A stretch of 42,085 nucleotides of DNA from FCB group bacterium (GTDB lineage: Bacteria > Fidelibacterota > Marinisomatia > SCGC-AAA003-L08 > JACNLC01), in assembly GCA_013152375.1 (NCBI GenBank), contig JAADGM010000045.1:1-42085 (forward strand), given 5' to 3'. The stretch's first letter is position 1. Each line of letters opens with the position of its first letter. The translations under genes and the position numbers were made by a program. Shown here piece by piece: positions 8,280 through 15,398 of this stretch. The notes under the pieces are model-generated. The model was given only the letters and a program-made list of their open reading frames with translations. It was not told the DNA's origin and ran no database searches.

Positions 8280-10211
8280 TTAATCTATTGCTCCATATTG
8301 TGCCATTGAGACACTTTTTTCATCATTTTCAAATTCTATCGAAGGAAAGAAAGGCGGAGGACCGCACATCAGATTTTTATCATAATGATAGTCTTTATCC
8401 ATGCCGATGTCGCCGGTGTTATAGGGTCCGGGATTGTTCCGCATCATATATCCCCGATACTTTTGTACGATACCGCCCCAGACGGTTACGTAGCCTCTGT
8501 AATCTGTATTACCGGTCTGCCCTCCAAAGCGACTGATCCCCCGGCCGTCTGCCCAGGGCGGTGTGGTTTCCTGACCGTTGATGGTGTTCTGCCAGTACTG
8601 CATGGCAAAGGACTCATCAAAGGCAATGATAGCCGCGTCGATGACAATATCGTCAAACCAATGGTGGTTGCGGGCTCCGTTCTCCCGCGTATTTGCAATG
8701 ATCACATTCGCTCCGGATACCAGTCCGAGAATATTATCTGAACCGTCCTTGCAGTTTTCATCCGGCTGCACTAAACTAAGATCTCCGGTAGGGACATCCG
8801 AATTGATCAGGTTATCTGTTATCCAGATATTGCACCATACGGTATCCACAGGCGGAGCTCCATAGGTAACCGAAGGAGTCGGCCAGGCGTGCCGCCGGTA
8901 AGTGACGTACTCATCCGTTACAACCGTGTAACGCCCGGTGTAGGTGCCCTTGACTCTCACCGGGCCGCCTTTTACATAGATGACAGAGGGATGTGTGTAA
9001 TAGACCTGTTCATCTTTGATCAGAGCAGAAGCATCCGGCTCTCCCGTAGTGGCATCCAGTACTTTAAAGTCAAAGTGCGTCAGCCCATGTTGAGCAGTAA
9101 CGTAAGGGTCTATGGGATTTTCCCCCACGTAAGTATCCCCGTTGAAGGTGACAGTTTTGGCCTGATAATAGAATAACGAATCAAGGTACGGCTCACAGGT
9201 TCTTAAATCATAGGGAGGCATGGTATCAAAACAGTGGCTCTGCCAGGAACCTGAATAACCTGTCCACTCCAGGGATGTAGGCAGGGCAAAGAGCCAGGGG
9301 AGCCCGCCATTGGGTTTCAGGTGAGGCGGTTTCAGATACCACCATTGTTTCACCCGGAAGCCGAATTCGTTAAAGTCCAGTTCGGTCATTATGAGGGTGT
9401 CTCGATTCATAATCCCGTCATAGCGTAATTTGGCTTTAGCATCGTAAATGAAATTGGCAGCATTCTTTGTTAGTTGATACCCGGACGGCGGTAATTTTAC
9501 CGGAGGCATTGACATTGTATCCGGATCTCCCTGAAAGACCTGGTTAGGATTGCAGCTGCCCATATCGATGCTCTGACCGTAGGTGATCCATACGGTATTG
9601 GTAAAGGTAGGGCAGCCATAATCACTCATGACCATGGTGCCGTTGGACTGGATGTTTCCGCCGCCCATCGAATCACCGGCACCGAAAGTCACATTTCGGC
9701 GCTCGCCGCTGCTGAAGACGAAGGGGCCTCCCCCCGCCTTTTCACTATCTGTGAGATACATGTAGGCGGCCAGGGACTTCTGATCGAAGGTCATTCCCGC
9801 TTTACGAGTCACCGGGACAATATCGCCCTTTTGGTTTTTTACATAAGCCACCCCTTCAGAACTCGCCAGGAGCTGTACGGTGCTGATGCTGCTGATATCC
9901 TGTTTGAGCTCGACATTTCGATAGATCCCCTGTGACCGGTAGCGTTTTTCCCAGGGGACGGTATCGAGCTGTCTGCCTTCAAGTACGGTATCAACTGCCG
10001 TAAAATGAGTGCTGATCAGGGTTTTAAAGGCTTTATCCGCCAATCCCGATTCGGCGTTGTATTTCGCCTTTTGAACGGCAATCCGATGGTTAAGGATGTA
10101 GCGTTTGTTGTGTGCCCATTTGAAGAAGGAGAATACCGTAATGGAACTTAAAATTAGAAAGAACATGGTAATGGGTAAGATCACACCCGGTTGTGATTTA
10201 TAGTTTATCAT
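8280..10211 (-). CDS. Very large PilX-like minor pilin-type protein
   Basis: The product is about 643 residues. The N-terminus (QPGVILPITMFFLILSS, then an amphipathic helix containing NAESGLADKAFK) matches the PilX N-terminal pattern, in which a hydrophobic helix lacking the strict GFTLxE motif anchors a minor pilin. The remaining roughly 580 residues form a Tyr/Trp/Gly/Pro-rich ectodomain with no recognised domain; normal PilX is about 150-200 residues. I chose the ATG at 10211 (AGGAGA 7 bases upstream) over an in-frame ATG at 10283, which would overlap the preceding gene. The large ectodomain may sit at the pilus tip, like PilY1-dependent tip complexes; that is inference. Confidence 0.75.
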   Translation of the reverse strand: MINYKSQPGVILPITMFFLILSSITVFSFFKWAHNKRYILNHRIAVQKAKYNAESGLADKAFKTLISTHFTAVDTVLEGRQLDTVPWEKRYRSQGIYRNVELKQDISSISTVQLLASSEGVAYVKNQKGDIVPVTRKAGMTFDQKSLAAYMYLTDSEKAGGGPFVFSSGERRNVTFGAGDSMGGGNIQSNGTMVMSDYGCPTFTNTVWITYGQSIDMGSCNPNQVFQGDPDTMSMPPVKLPPSGYQLTKNAANFIYDAKAKLRYDGIMNRDTLIMTELDFNEFGFRVKQWWYLKPPHLKPNGGLPWLFALPTSLEWTGYSGSWQSHCFDTMPPYDLRTCEPYLDSLFYYQAKTVTFNGDTYVGENPIDPYVTAQHGLTHFDFKVLDATTGEPDASALIKDEQVYYTHPSVIYVKGGPVRVKGTYTGRYTVVTDEYVTYRRHAWPTPSVTYGAPPVDTVWCNIWITDNLINSDVPTGDLSLVQPDENCKDGSDNILGLVSGANVIIANTRENGARNHHWFDDIVIDAAIIAFDESFAMQYWQNTINGQETTPPWADGRGISRFGGQTGNTDYRGYVTVWGGIVQKYRGYMMRNNPGPYNTGDIGMDKDYHYDKNLMCGPPPFFPSIEFENDEKSVSMAQYGAID

Positions 10212-10221
10212 GGTGTATCTC

Positions 10222-10806
10222 CTATAAGTAATCGTTAGCTGCAAAAACTTTTCGCCTGAATTTAAATACCTTTTTAACCACACTGCTTTTCCGCTGGACT
10301 TTCAACCTTACGGCCATAGAAAGGACATAAGTTGAACGCCTGATCTTACTGAGTGCCGGGGAATAATTCCCGATACTTGCAGGTAAGGGTTCACACCAGA
10401 AATCCTGCAGTTCGTATACGGTCGTAGTGCTTTTGAAAGACTTAAAAAGCCAGATGGGTTCACCATTCAGCAGCACTCCCTTTTCCTCGTCGGCGAAAAA
10501 GACGGGATGGCTGTTAACAATTTGCCCCGTTTCAGTGCTGCGGTGCGGAATTTTCAAATCGATTACCGAATAACCGTTGCGGGAAGTCAGTGTGACCTCG
10601 GTTGCGAGCATCAGGGAGTCAGCAATCATATCCAGCACAGTATTTCCGTAATGATCGGCATCCTCAAAATACGTCTGCTGCCGAAAATAGGCTTGAATTT
10701 CAGAAAACGTGTAAGTCAGTCCGAGCGCAATTGCCGCAAAAATGATCAATGAGGTGATAGCTTCAAGCAAGGTAAATCCGTTTGGTCTTGTCAGACTGAG
10801 GTCCAT
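10222..10806 (-). CDS. PilW-like minor prepilin
   Basis: This 194-residue prepilin has a short leader (MDLSLTRPNG) followed by the processing site G/FTLLEA, with Glu at +5 and a hydrophobic helix to about residue 32. The prepilin peptidase is expected to cleave after the Gly. The ectodomain has strands compatible with PilW (a 'VLLNGEPIWLFKSF' segment and a basic C-terminus). It sits between the PilV-like and PilX-like genes, matching the conserved pilV-pilW-pilX minor pilin order, which supports the name more than the sequence does. Confidence 0.82.
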   Translation of the reverse strand: MDLSLTRPNGFTLLEAITSLIIFAAIALGLTYTFSEIQAYFRQQTYFEDADHYGNTVLDMIADSLMLATEVTLTSRNGYSVIDLKIPHRSTETGQIVNSHPVFFADEEKGVLLNGEPIWLFKSFKSTTTVYELQDFWCEPLPASIGNYSPALSKIRRSTYVLSMAVRLKVQRKSSVVKKVFKFRRKVFAANDYL

Positions 10807-10819
10807 GTCAGCATCTTAT

Positions 10820-11278
10820 CTATTGCGGAAAAACCAGTTGATAACAAAAAAAATCCATTGATCGCTTTCGCGCGTCGCCAAAGGAATAGTCGGTCCATTC
10901 TATCCAGGTTTTGAGACTGTAATACTGAGCGGTCGTACCCGTCTTACTGATCTTCTTAATTTTACGAAACAGATAGCCTTTCACGAGATGTCCCTCATCC
11001 TGATCAAACAGAATAACTTCATCACCGATACCGCCCACCTGAGGCGGCAGGCTGGAGGGATACCCCGCAATACGCGCTTTCCAGTAATTCGTGTAATTGG
11101 TCAGCTCCTGAAAGGCTCTTTCCTTCAGATTTATGGAATTTAATTCAGCTTTTGCATAGGCGATACTTTTCATGAGACCAAAAGATGCAGCTGCGATAAT
11201 GATCAGGGCCAGTATCACCTCCATCAGAGTAAACCCCTGGCCGGAATGAGTATGGGTATCTGCTGAGTTAATATCCAT
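10820..11278 (-). CDS. PilV-like minor prepilin
   Basis: This 152-residue prepilin has a longish polar leader (MDINSADTHTHSGQG) before the cleavage site G/FTLMEV, with Glu at +5 and a helix of small hydrophobic residues after it. The ectodomain ends in a WIEWTDYSF and MDFFCYQLVF pair of strands. It is the first of three consecutive minor-pilin-like genes, located after the PilT-like ATPase and 13 bases before the PilW-like gene. Minor pilins of this set prime pilus assembly in the inner membrane. The name is by gene order. Confidence 0.8.
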   Translation of the reverse strand: MDINSADTHTHSGQGFTLMEVILALIIIAAASFGLMKSIAYAKAELNSINLKERAFQELTNYTNYWKARIAGYPSSLPPQVGGIGDEVILFDQDEGHLVKGYLFRKIKKISKTGTTAQYYSLKTWIEWTDYSFGDARKRSMDFFCYQLVFPQ

Positions 11279-11302
11279 TATGCTGAAGACAGTACACGAT
11301 GT

Positions 11303-12361
11303 TTAAAAGATACCTTTCCTGAAATTTTCAGGATTATCTGCAATTTGAGCGGCATCTTCCCGTGCAATTATCCCCTGCATCAGAAGTCTTTGCAAGTCAC
11401 TGTCAAGTGTCTGCATACCCTCCGTTCCCCCTGATTGAAGCACCGTGGGGATCTGGTAGATCTTATCCTCACGAATGAGGTTCCGGACCGCAGTGGTGGC
11501 AACCAGTATTTCGGCTGCAGGTACGCGCCCCGTACGATCTTTGGTCGGCAGGAGTTTCTGGGCGATAATCGCCTGTAAACTCTCTGACAGCATAGAGCGG
11601 ATCTGTGATTTCTGGGATGCAGGGAATACATCTATAATTCTGTCGATAGCTTTTGCTGAACTGGCTGTGTGCAGGGTGGACAACACCAAATGACCTGTTT
11701 CCGCCGCAGTAAGGGCGAGTTGGATCGTCTGTAAGTCTCTCATCTCACCCACCAGTATCACATCTGGGTCCTCACGCAATGCAGACCTGAGGGCGTTCGT
11801 AAAACTTAGTGTATTTGCGCCCAGTTCCCGCTGATTAATGAGGGAATTCCTCGATCTGTGATAATACTCCACAGGATCTTCAATAGTGATAATATGACAG
11901 GATCTTAGGTCATTGATATGGTCAATCATTGCCGCCAGCGTCGTGGATTTTCCGCAACCCGTCGGTCCGGTCAGCAGGACCAGACCCCGGTTCAGCATCG
12001 CCAGATTGTTGATGAAGGGGGGGATACCGAGCTCTTCAGTTGAGAGGATCTCCGACGGGATTGTCCGGAAAACGCCCGCAACCCCGTTCAGCTGATGAAA
12101 GAAGTTTACCCGAAACCGACCGTAACCCTCAAGGGCCGTAGAAAAGTCGATTTCGAGATTTTCCTTGAACATCTCGCGCTGATGGTGATCCATGACCTCT
12201 TCCAAAACACCGTTCATGGTCTCTTCATCTACTTCCGGCAGCTGCAGTTTTTGCATCTCACCGTTTATTCTGACCATGGGGATTGACCCCACGCTCAAAT
12301 GCAGGTCTGATGCGCCGCTGTCAACAGAATATTTAAGTAATTCTTGAACGGGAATGGACAT
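11303..12361 (-). CDS. pilT: Type IV pilus retraction ATPase PilT-like
   Basis: This 352-residue hexameric secretion ATPase powers pilus retraction. It shows a Walker A GPTGCGKST (132-140), an Asp box (IITIEDPVEY), a Walker B (DPDVILVGEMRD), a His box (HLVLSTLHT) and the C-terminal AVRNLIRE, a near-perfect form of the PilT-specific AIRNLIRE motif that separates PilT from PilB. Length matches PilT (about 345). The ATG overlaps the pilin stop by one base (TAATG), implying coupled translation. No PilB extension ATPase is in the window, so it must be encoded elsewhere. Confidence 0.95.
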   Translation of the reverse strand: MSIPVQELLKYSVDSGASDLHLSVGSIPMVRINGEMQKLQLPEVDEETMNGVLEEVMDHHQREMFKENLEIDFSTALEGYGRFRVNFFHQLNGVAGVFRTIPSEILSTEELGIPPFINNLAMLNRGLVLLTGPTGCGKSTTLAAMIDHINDLRSCHIITIEDPVEYYHRSRNSLINQRELGANTLSFTNALRSALREDPDVILVGEMRDLQTIQLALTAAETGHLVLSTLHTASSAKAIDRIIDVFPASQKSQIRSMLSESLQAIIAQKLLPTKDRTGRVPAAEILVATTAVRNLIREDKIYQIPTVLQSGGTEGMQTLDSDLQRLLMQGIIAREDAAQIADNPENFRKGIF

Positions 12362-12765
12362 TACTGCTGTTCTTTCTGACCATACCCTTTGTATAAACCA
12401 TCGTCAATATAATAGACGATCTCATTTCCTTCGCCACCCTTCATGCCCGCAAGACTTGTTGCCGTGATATCCGTGACGCTTAGATCAAACTGCCATTTAT
12501 TTTTGGTGGCAAGTTTAATCTCGAGGTAGCCCTCATTTTCCAGGGTTTCAACATCCTGCGGCCAGACACCTGTTTCCTGCTCGTAAACTTCGGCAGCATT
12601 CAGGATGGCCTGAATGGTCACGATAGCATCCGAGGCATAACCCCTCTTCACATATTCAAGGTAAGTCGGGATAGCGATCGCAGCCAGGATACCAATGATG
12701 ATGACAACAACCAGAATTTCGATCAAAGTGAACCCTGCTTGTTTCCGATTAATGATTCGTTTCAT
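12361..12765 (-). CDS. pilA: Type IV major pilin-like prepilin
   Basis: This 134-residue prepilin has a basic leader (MKRIINRKQAG), cleavage site G/FTLIEI with Glu at +5, and a classic hydrophobic helix (VVVIIIGILAAIAIPTYLEYV). The ectodomain is short and lacks a disulfide-bonded C-terminal loop, giving a small pilin or pseudopilin-like form. The ATG is preceded by GGAGAAAT. As the first gene of the minus-strand operon it is probably the major subunit, although a GspG-type pseudopilin cannot be excluded from sequence alone; a PilT-like partner favours a true pilin. Confidence 0.88.
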   Translation of the reverse strand: MKRIINRKQAGFTLIEILVVVIIIGILAAIAIPTYLEYVKRGYASDAIVTIQAILNAAEVYEQETGVWPQDVETLENEGYLEIKLATKNKWQFDLSVTDITATSLAGMKGGEGNEIVYYIDDGLYKGYGQKEQQ

Positions 12766-13127
12766 TTATTTCTCCATTTAATATATCGATTAACAGATTT
12801 TAAGTAATGCTAAAAAATCTTTAATAATTAATGCCAGTAAATTTATTATGGATTCTCAATTGTGCCTGCCGTGTATTTGTTACAGGATGTAAGCCGGAAC
12901 GGAAATATTTTCCCCTAAAGTGAATATATTTAATAAATAATTACATTTTGTAACATCTATCCGGTTGCCTCGGATACCAATCGTTTCAAATAAAATCCGG
13001 GGTGATTTTAGATGCAGCCTGAGTGTAAAAATAAAGCTGAACAATTTCACCTTATCGTACAAAGCATCTGTGAGGGTAATTGGAACCTGTAATCTGGCCG
13101 GAGCTGTTCAGCGATGGGTCGGTTAAG
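12766..13127. other. Intergenic region upstream of the pilus operon
   Basis: This AT-rich spacer lies between the pilin gene and the DUF3228-like gene, both on the minus strand. It must hold the pilus operon promoter and the end of the upstream transcript, but I found no convincing -35/-10 pair, no sigma-54 GG-N10-GC site and no clear hairpin terminator. A short open frame at 12880-13062 has no ribosome site or recognisable domain and looks accidental. Confidence 0.5.
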
Positions 13128-13697
13128 TCAAATACCCTTTATTACGGCATATTGCTGCCAGAAACGAACAGATCTCGCCCACTCTTCCGATGAATAGTGA
13201 GCCCGCGTCCCCCCAGGGAGTTCGAGCTGGTTGCGCATCATCGTCACGGGTCCCATGGGCATTGAATCCAGTCCCGCGGGGAGCGCATTTATCGAGATCA
13301 GTTCCCAGTCTGCATCGGTTGACTGTTCATTATTTTCTGCCAGGACATCATGCCGGTACAGAATCAAGTCTACTGCACCTGTTTTTACCGGTGTGCCGGA
13401 CAGGGCTCTGATCTGAATATAGGGTTCTTCATGCTCCCGGCGTTTTACAACCTCGGCAGAGAGCCTGGTGTCAGGTGTGAGTTTGACATAGGGACAGACA
13501 AAATTATGCAATAAGTCAGGTGCTGCGGTAACCAGCCTGACGCCTTCTCTATAACCCTGCCGCCAGTTGCCCTGATTCAGCCTGATTTGAGCATGCAGGG
13601 CAATGTCTTCAAAGGTCATCACGGTTGAGTAGGTTTTGCCACTGCCGGGCACCTGCCGGGTGACAAACTCATTTACTGCGACGGTTTCGGTTCTCAT
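13128..13697 (-). CDS. DUF3228-like conserved protein of unknown function
   Basis: This 189-residue soluble protein has no signal peptide or membrane segment. It has the pattern I associate with the DUF3228 family: an N-terminal 'VNEFVTRQ' strand, a 'GYREGVRLV' turn, a 'VDLILYRHDVL' strand followed by acidic residues, then 'WELISINALPAG', 'PMGPVTMMRNQLELPGGT' and a final helix with Trp residues. The function of that family is not known to me. The start is an ATG with AGGA about 8 bases upstream. It is transcribed away from the eIF2B-like gene, with a possible shared promoter region between them. Family recognition is from memory of the motif pattern and should be checked by a profile search. 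Confidence 0.7.
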   Translation of the reverse strand: MRTETVAVNEFVTRQVPGSGKTYSTVMTFEDIALHAQIRLNQGNWRQGYREGVRLVTAAPDLLHNFVCPYVKLTPDTRLSAEVVKRREHEEPYIQIRALSGTPVKTGAVDLILYRHDVLAENNEQSTDADWELISINALPAGLDSMPMGPVTMMRNQLELPGGTRAHYSSEEWARSVRFWQQYAVIKGI

Positions 13698-13835
13698 GGA
13701 TTGATTCCTGGTAATAATTCAAATTTCAGCCCGGCGAATGACAGCACGATATCTTCAGACAACGGACCATTATTCGCCGGGGTTGTAAATTACAGGGTTC
13801 ATTTTAAACGGGGATATGGTTATTATCATGAATTT

Positions 13836-14657
13836 ATGCTGTGCATGAGTGAGCTTCGCAAAAGAGCCCGAAAACTTCAAAAAGTTGATATTGAGACGCT
13901 GCTGGCAGACAGGACAAGGGGGGCAACATCACTATATCGTGATGCGCTGAAATATTTTATCGCGCTTCGAGATGAGGAATTAAAATCACAGCTTTTACAG
14001 GATACGGCGATATTAGCAGATCATTTCAACGTGATGGGACTTTTTCGACGTCTGCATAAAGATGTGAAAAAACTTACTAATCCTGAAGAGATGAGAACCT
14101 ACCTTGACAACTGTCTTCACCGGATCAACCGGAATCAGAGCCTGATCGCCGAAAACTGTACCCGCAAATTACCACTGAAGGTGACAATACTCACCATCAG
14201 TTCATCTACCCTGGTAAGCAGTATCCTCTTAGAAGCCGCACGTAGTGGAAAGTTAAAGCAGGTTATCTGTCTGAGATCCGGCCCTGCCAACGAAGGGGAG
14301 CAGTTTGCAAAAGATCTTGGGAACAGAGGAATTAAAGTCAGCTGTATTGATGATGATCGTATCCGGGACGGCGTTTTGACTTCAGACTTAAGCCTTAGTG
14401 GTTGTGATCTCTGGACCACGGCCTTCTTTATTAATAAAACGGGCACCCTCCGCCTGTCTGAGCTTGCCATAGAATACGGCAAGCCGCTGTGGATTGCTGC
14501 GGATAATCTGCGTCACGCTGCGGAATTTCCATCCGGCGAAAATATCGATCCGAACTTTGAGATCATCCCCTTTAAAAACGGATTCCGTTTATTCAGTGAA
14601 TCGGGTGACTTCATACCGGATAAGACCGGTCGGCTGCCTGACAACGAGTCGCTGTGA
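13836..14657 (+). CDS. Divergent eIF2B alpha/beta/delta-fold protein
   Basis: About 273 residues from this ATG. An N-terminal helical part includes 'LLADRTRGATSLYRDAL', the family's 'LAsDRTSGAseLa' stretch. A Rossmann-like domain follows, with 'ILTISSSTLV' (family: ilThSySStv), 'RSGPANEGEQFA' (family: SRPxxEG) and 'DLWTTAFFINKTGT' (family: DaiitdGxvvNKiGT). The catalytic Cys of MtnA and ribose-1,5-bisphosphate isomerase (THCNTG) is absent, so it is not one of those isomerases; it resembles regulatory eIF2B-type subunits or uncharacterised bacterial homologues. Bacteria have no eIF2, so the role is unknown. The frame extends upstream to a TTG at 13701, but that is 3 bases from the divergent gene's ATG and leaves no promoter space; ATG 13836 or 13845 is likelier, though neither has a good ribosome site. 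Confidence 0.72.
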   Translation: MLCMSELRKRARKLQKVDIETLLADRTRGATSLYRDALKYFIALRDEELKSQLLQDTAILADHFNVMGLFRRLHKDVKKLTNPEEMRTYLDNCLHRINRNQSLIAENCTRKLPLKVTILTISSSTLVSSILLEAARSGKLKQVICLRSGPANEGEQFAKDLGNRGIKVSCIDDDRIRDGVLTSDLSLSGCDLWTTAFFINKTGTLRLSELAIEYGKPLWIAADNLRHAAEFPSGENIDPNFEIIPFKNGFRLFSESGDFIPDKTGRLPDNESL

Positions 14658-14918
14658 GAAGCGCCTGGACCGTTTCAATCTGTCAAGCAAAAGTTGTTCG
14701 ACCTTATCTTGTCAGGTGAGCTAAATTTAAGCTATGGTTCCGGTTAATCTCGTGAAGGTCTTTAGACCGGCAACGGGGATGGAAGCATCATCCTTGTGGT
14801 TTCCTGAGAGAACAAGACTAAATATAGATTTGGCAGAAAAGAGATATCTGCACCGGAGGTCAGCAAGGCTGGATCGCCCCGTGACTGTAGGGGTAAATCA
14901 GGACAAACGGAGGAAATC
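14658..14918 (+). other. Non-coding leader with several short hairpins before VOC gene
   Basis: I see no credible gene here. Several short complementary arms are visible: CCGGT (14740-14744) with ACCGG (14766-14770), enclosing GGTCT-TT-AGACC (14757-14768); GGATG (14777-14781) with CATCC (14789-14793); and CCCC (14877-14880) with GGGG (14890-14893). The last pair is followed by the ribosome site of the next gene. Parts superficially resemble cobalamin or TPP riboswitch pieces, but the invariant cores are missing. It could be an untranslated leader, an attenuator or just spacer. Confidence 0.3.
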
Positions 14919-15260
14919 GTGAGAACAATTGCACACTTTGAAATACCCAGTACGGATCTAAAACGCTCGGCGGCATTTTACGAAGCGTTATTCGGTTGGA
15001 GAATCGAGCCCCTCGATGATAATTATACGATGCTGCTGATGGGAGAGGATGAGTCGGGCGGACTTTATCGAACGGAGACGATAAAACCCTCAATGCTTGC
15101 CTTATATTTCACGGTTGAAGATATTCCGGCAACCCTGGAAAAAGCGGTAGCCCTTGGCGGTGTGGTGATAGATCCAAAGCGCAGCATCGGAGAGCATGGT
15201 TACATCGGAGCTTTTAGAGATCCGCTGGGAGTGAGGATCGACCTCTGGTCAAAATCGTAA
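14919..15260 (+). CDS. VOC (glyoxalase/bleomycin-resistance fold) protein
   Basis: This 113-residue single-domain protein has a paired beta-alpha-beta-beta-beta layout. 'IAHFEIPSTDLKRSAAFYEALFGW' is the standard first half, and 'FTVEDIPATLEKAVALGG' with 'GYIGAFRDPLGVRIDLWS' the second. The closing strand keeps the usual 'DPxGvrixLw' pattern. Candidate metal ligands are few: one His in the first strand (HFEIP) and no clear Glu at the end, so metal binding is uncertain and it may be a ligand-binding member. The start is GTG with GGAGG six bases upstream. Substrate cannot be told from sequence. Confidence 0.85.
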   Translation: MRTIAHFEIPSTDLKRSAAFYEALFGWRIEPLDDNYTMLLMGEDESGGLYRTETIKPSMLALYFTVEDIPATLEKAVALGGVVIDPKRSIGEHGYIGAFRDPLGVRIDLWSKS

Positions 15261-15398
15261 ATAATTATTAAGCGAAGTTCCGGTTCAGAGCGACTGACGG
15301 AAGCTCCGTTACACCCGTAAACTCTGGAAAAAATCAGTTTCATTCGGGATTTTATATATCGATGAGCTGACGAGGGTAAAATAAGAAATGAGGAAATA

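Noticed and set aside
12766-12900. Sigma-54 promoter for the pilin gene
   Set aside because: GG dinucleotides are present (GGCAC, GGCAT) but none has GC at the required 10-base spacing.
12880-13062. 60-codon minus-strand frame upstream of pilA
   Set aside because: No ribosome site, no domain and low-complexity AT-rich composition; likely accidental.
14777-14900. Cobalamin or TPP riboswitch resemblance
   Set aside because: CTGAGAG and GTGACTGT fragments are present, but the conserved cores (GCGTAGGGA, GCCACTG with GGGAAG) are not.
14734-14922. 62-codon frame before the VOC gene
   Set aside because: No ribosome site, no recognisable domain, and it overlaps the VOC start; the region looks like leader.
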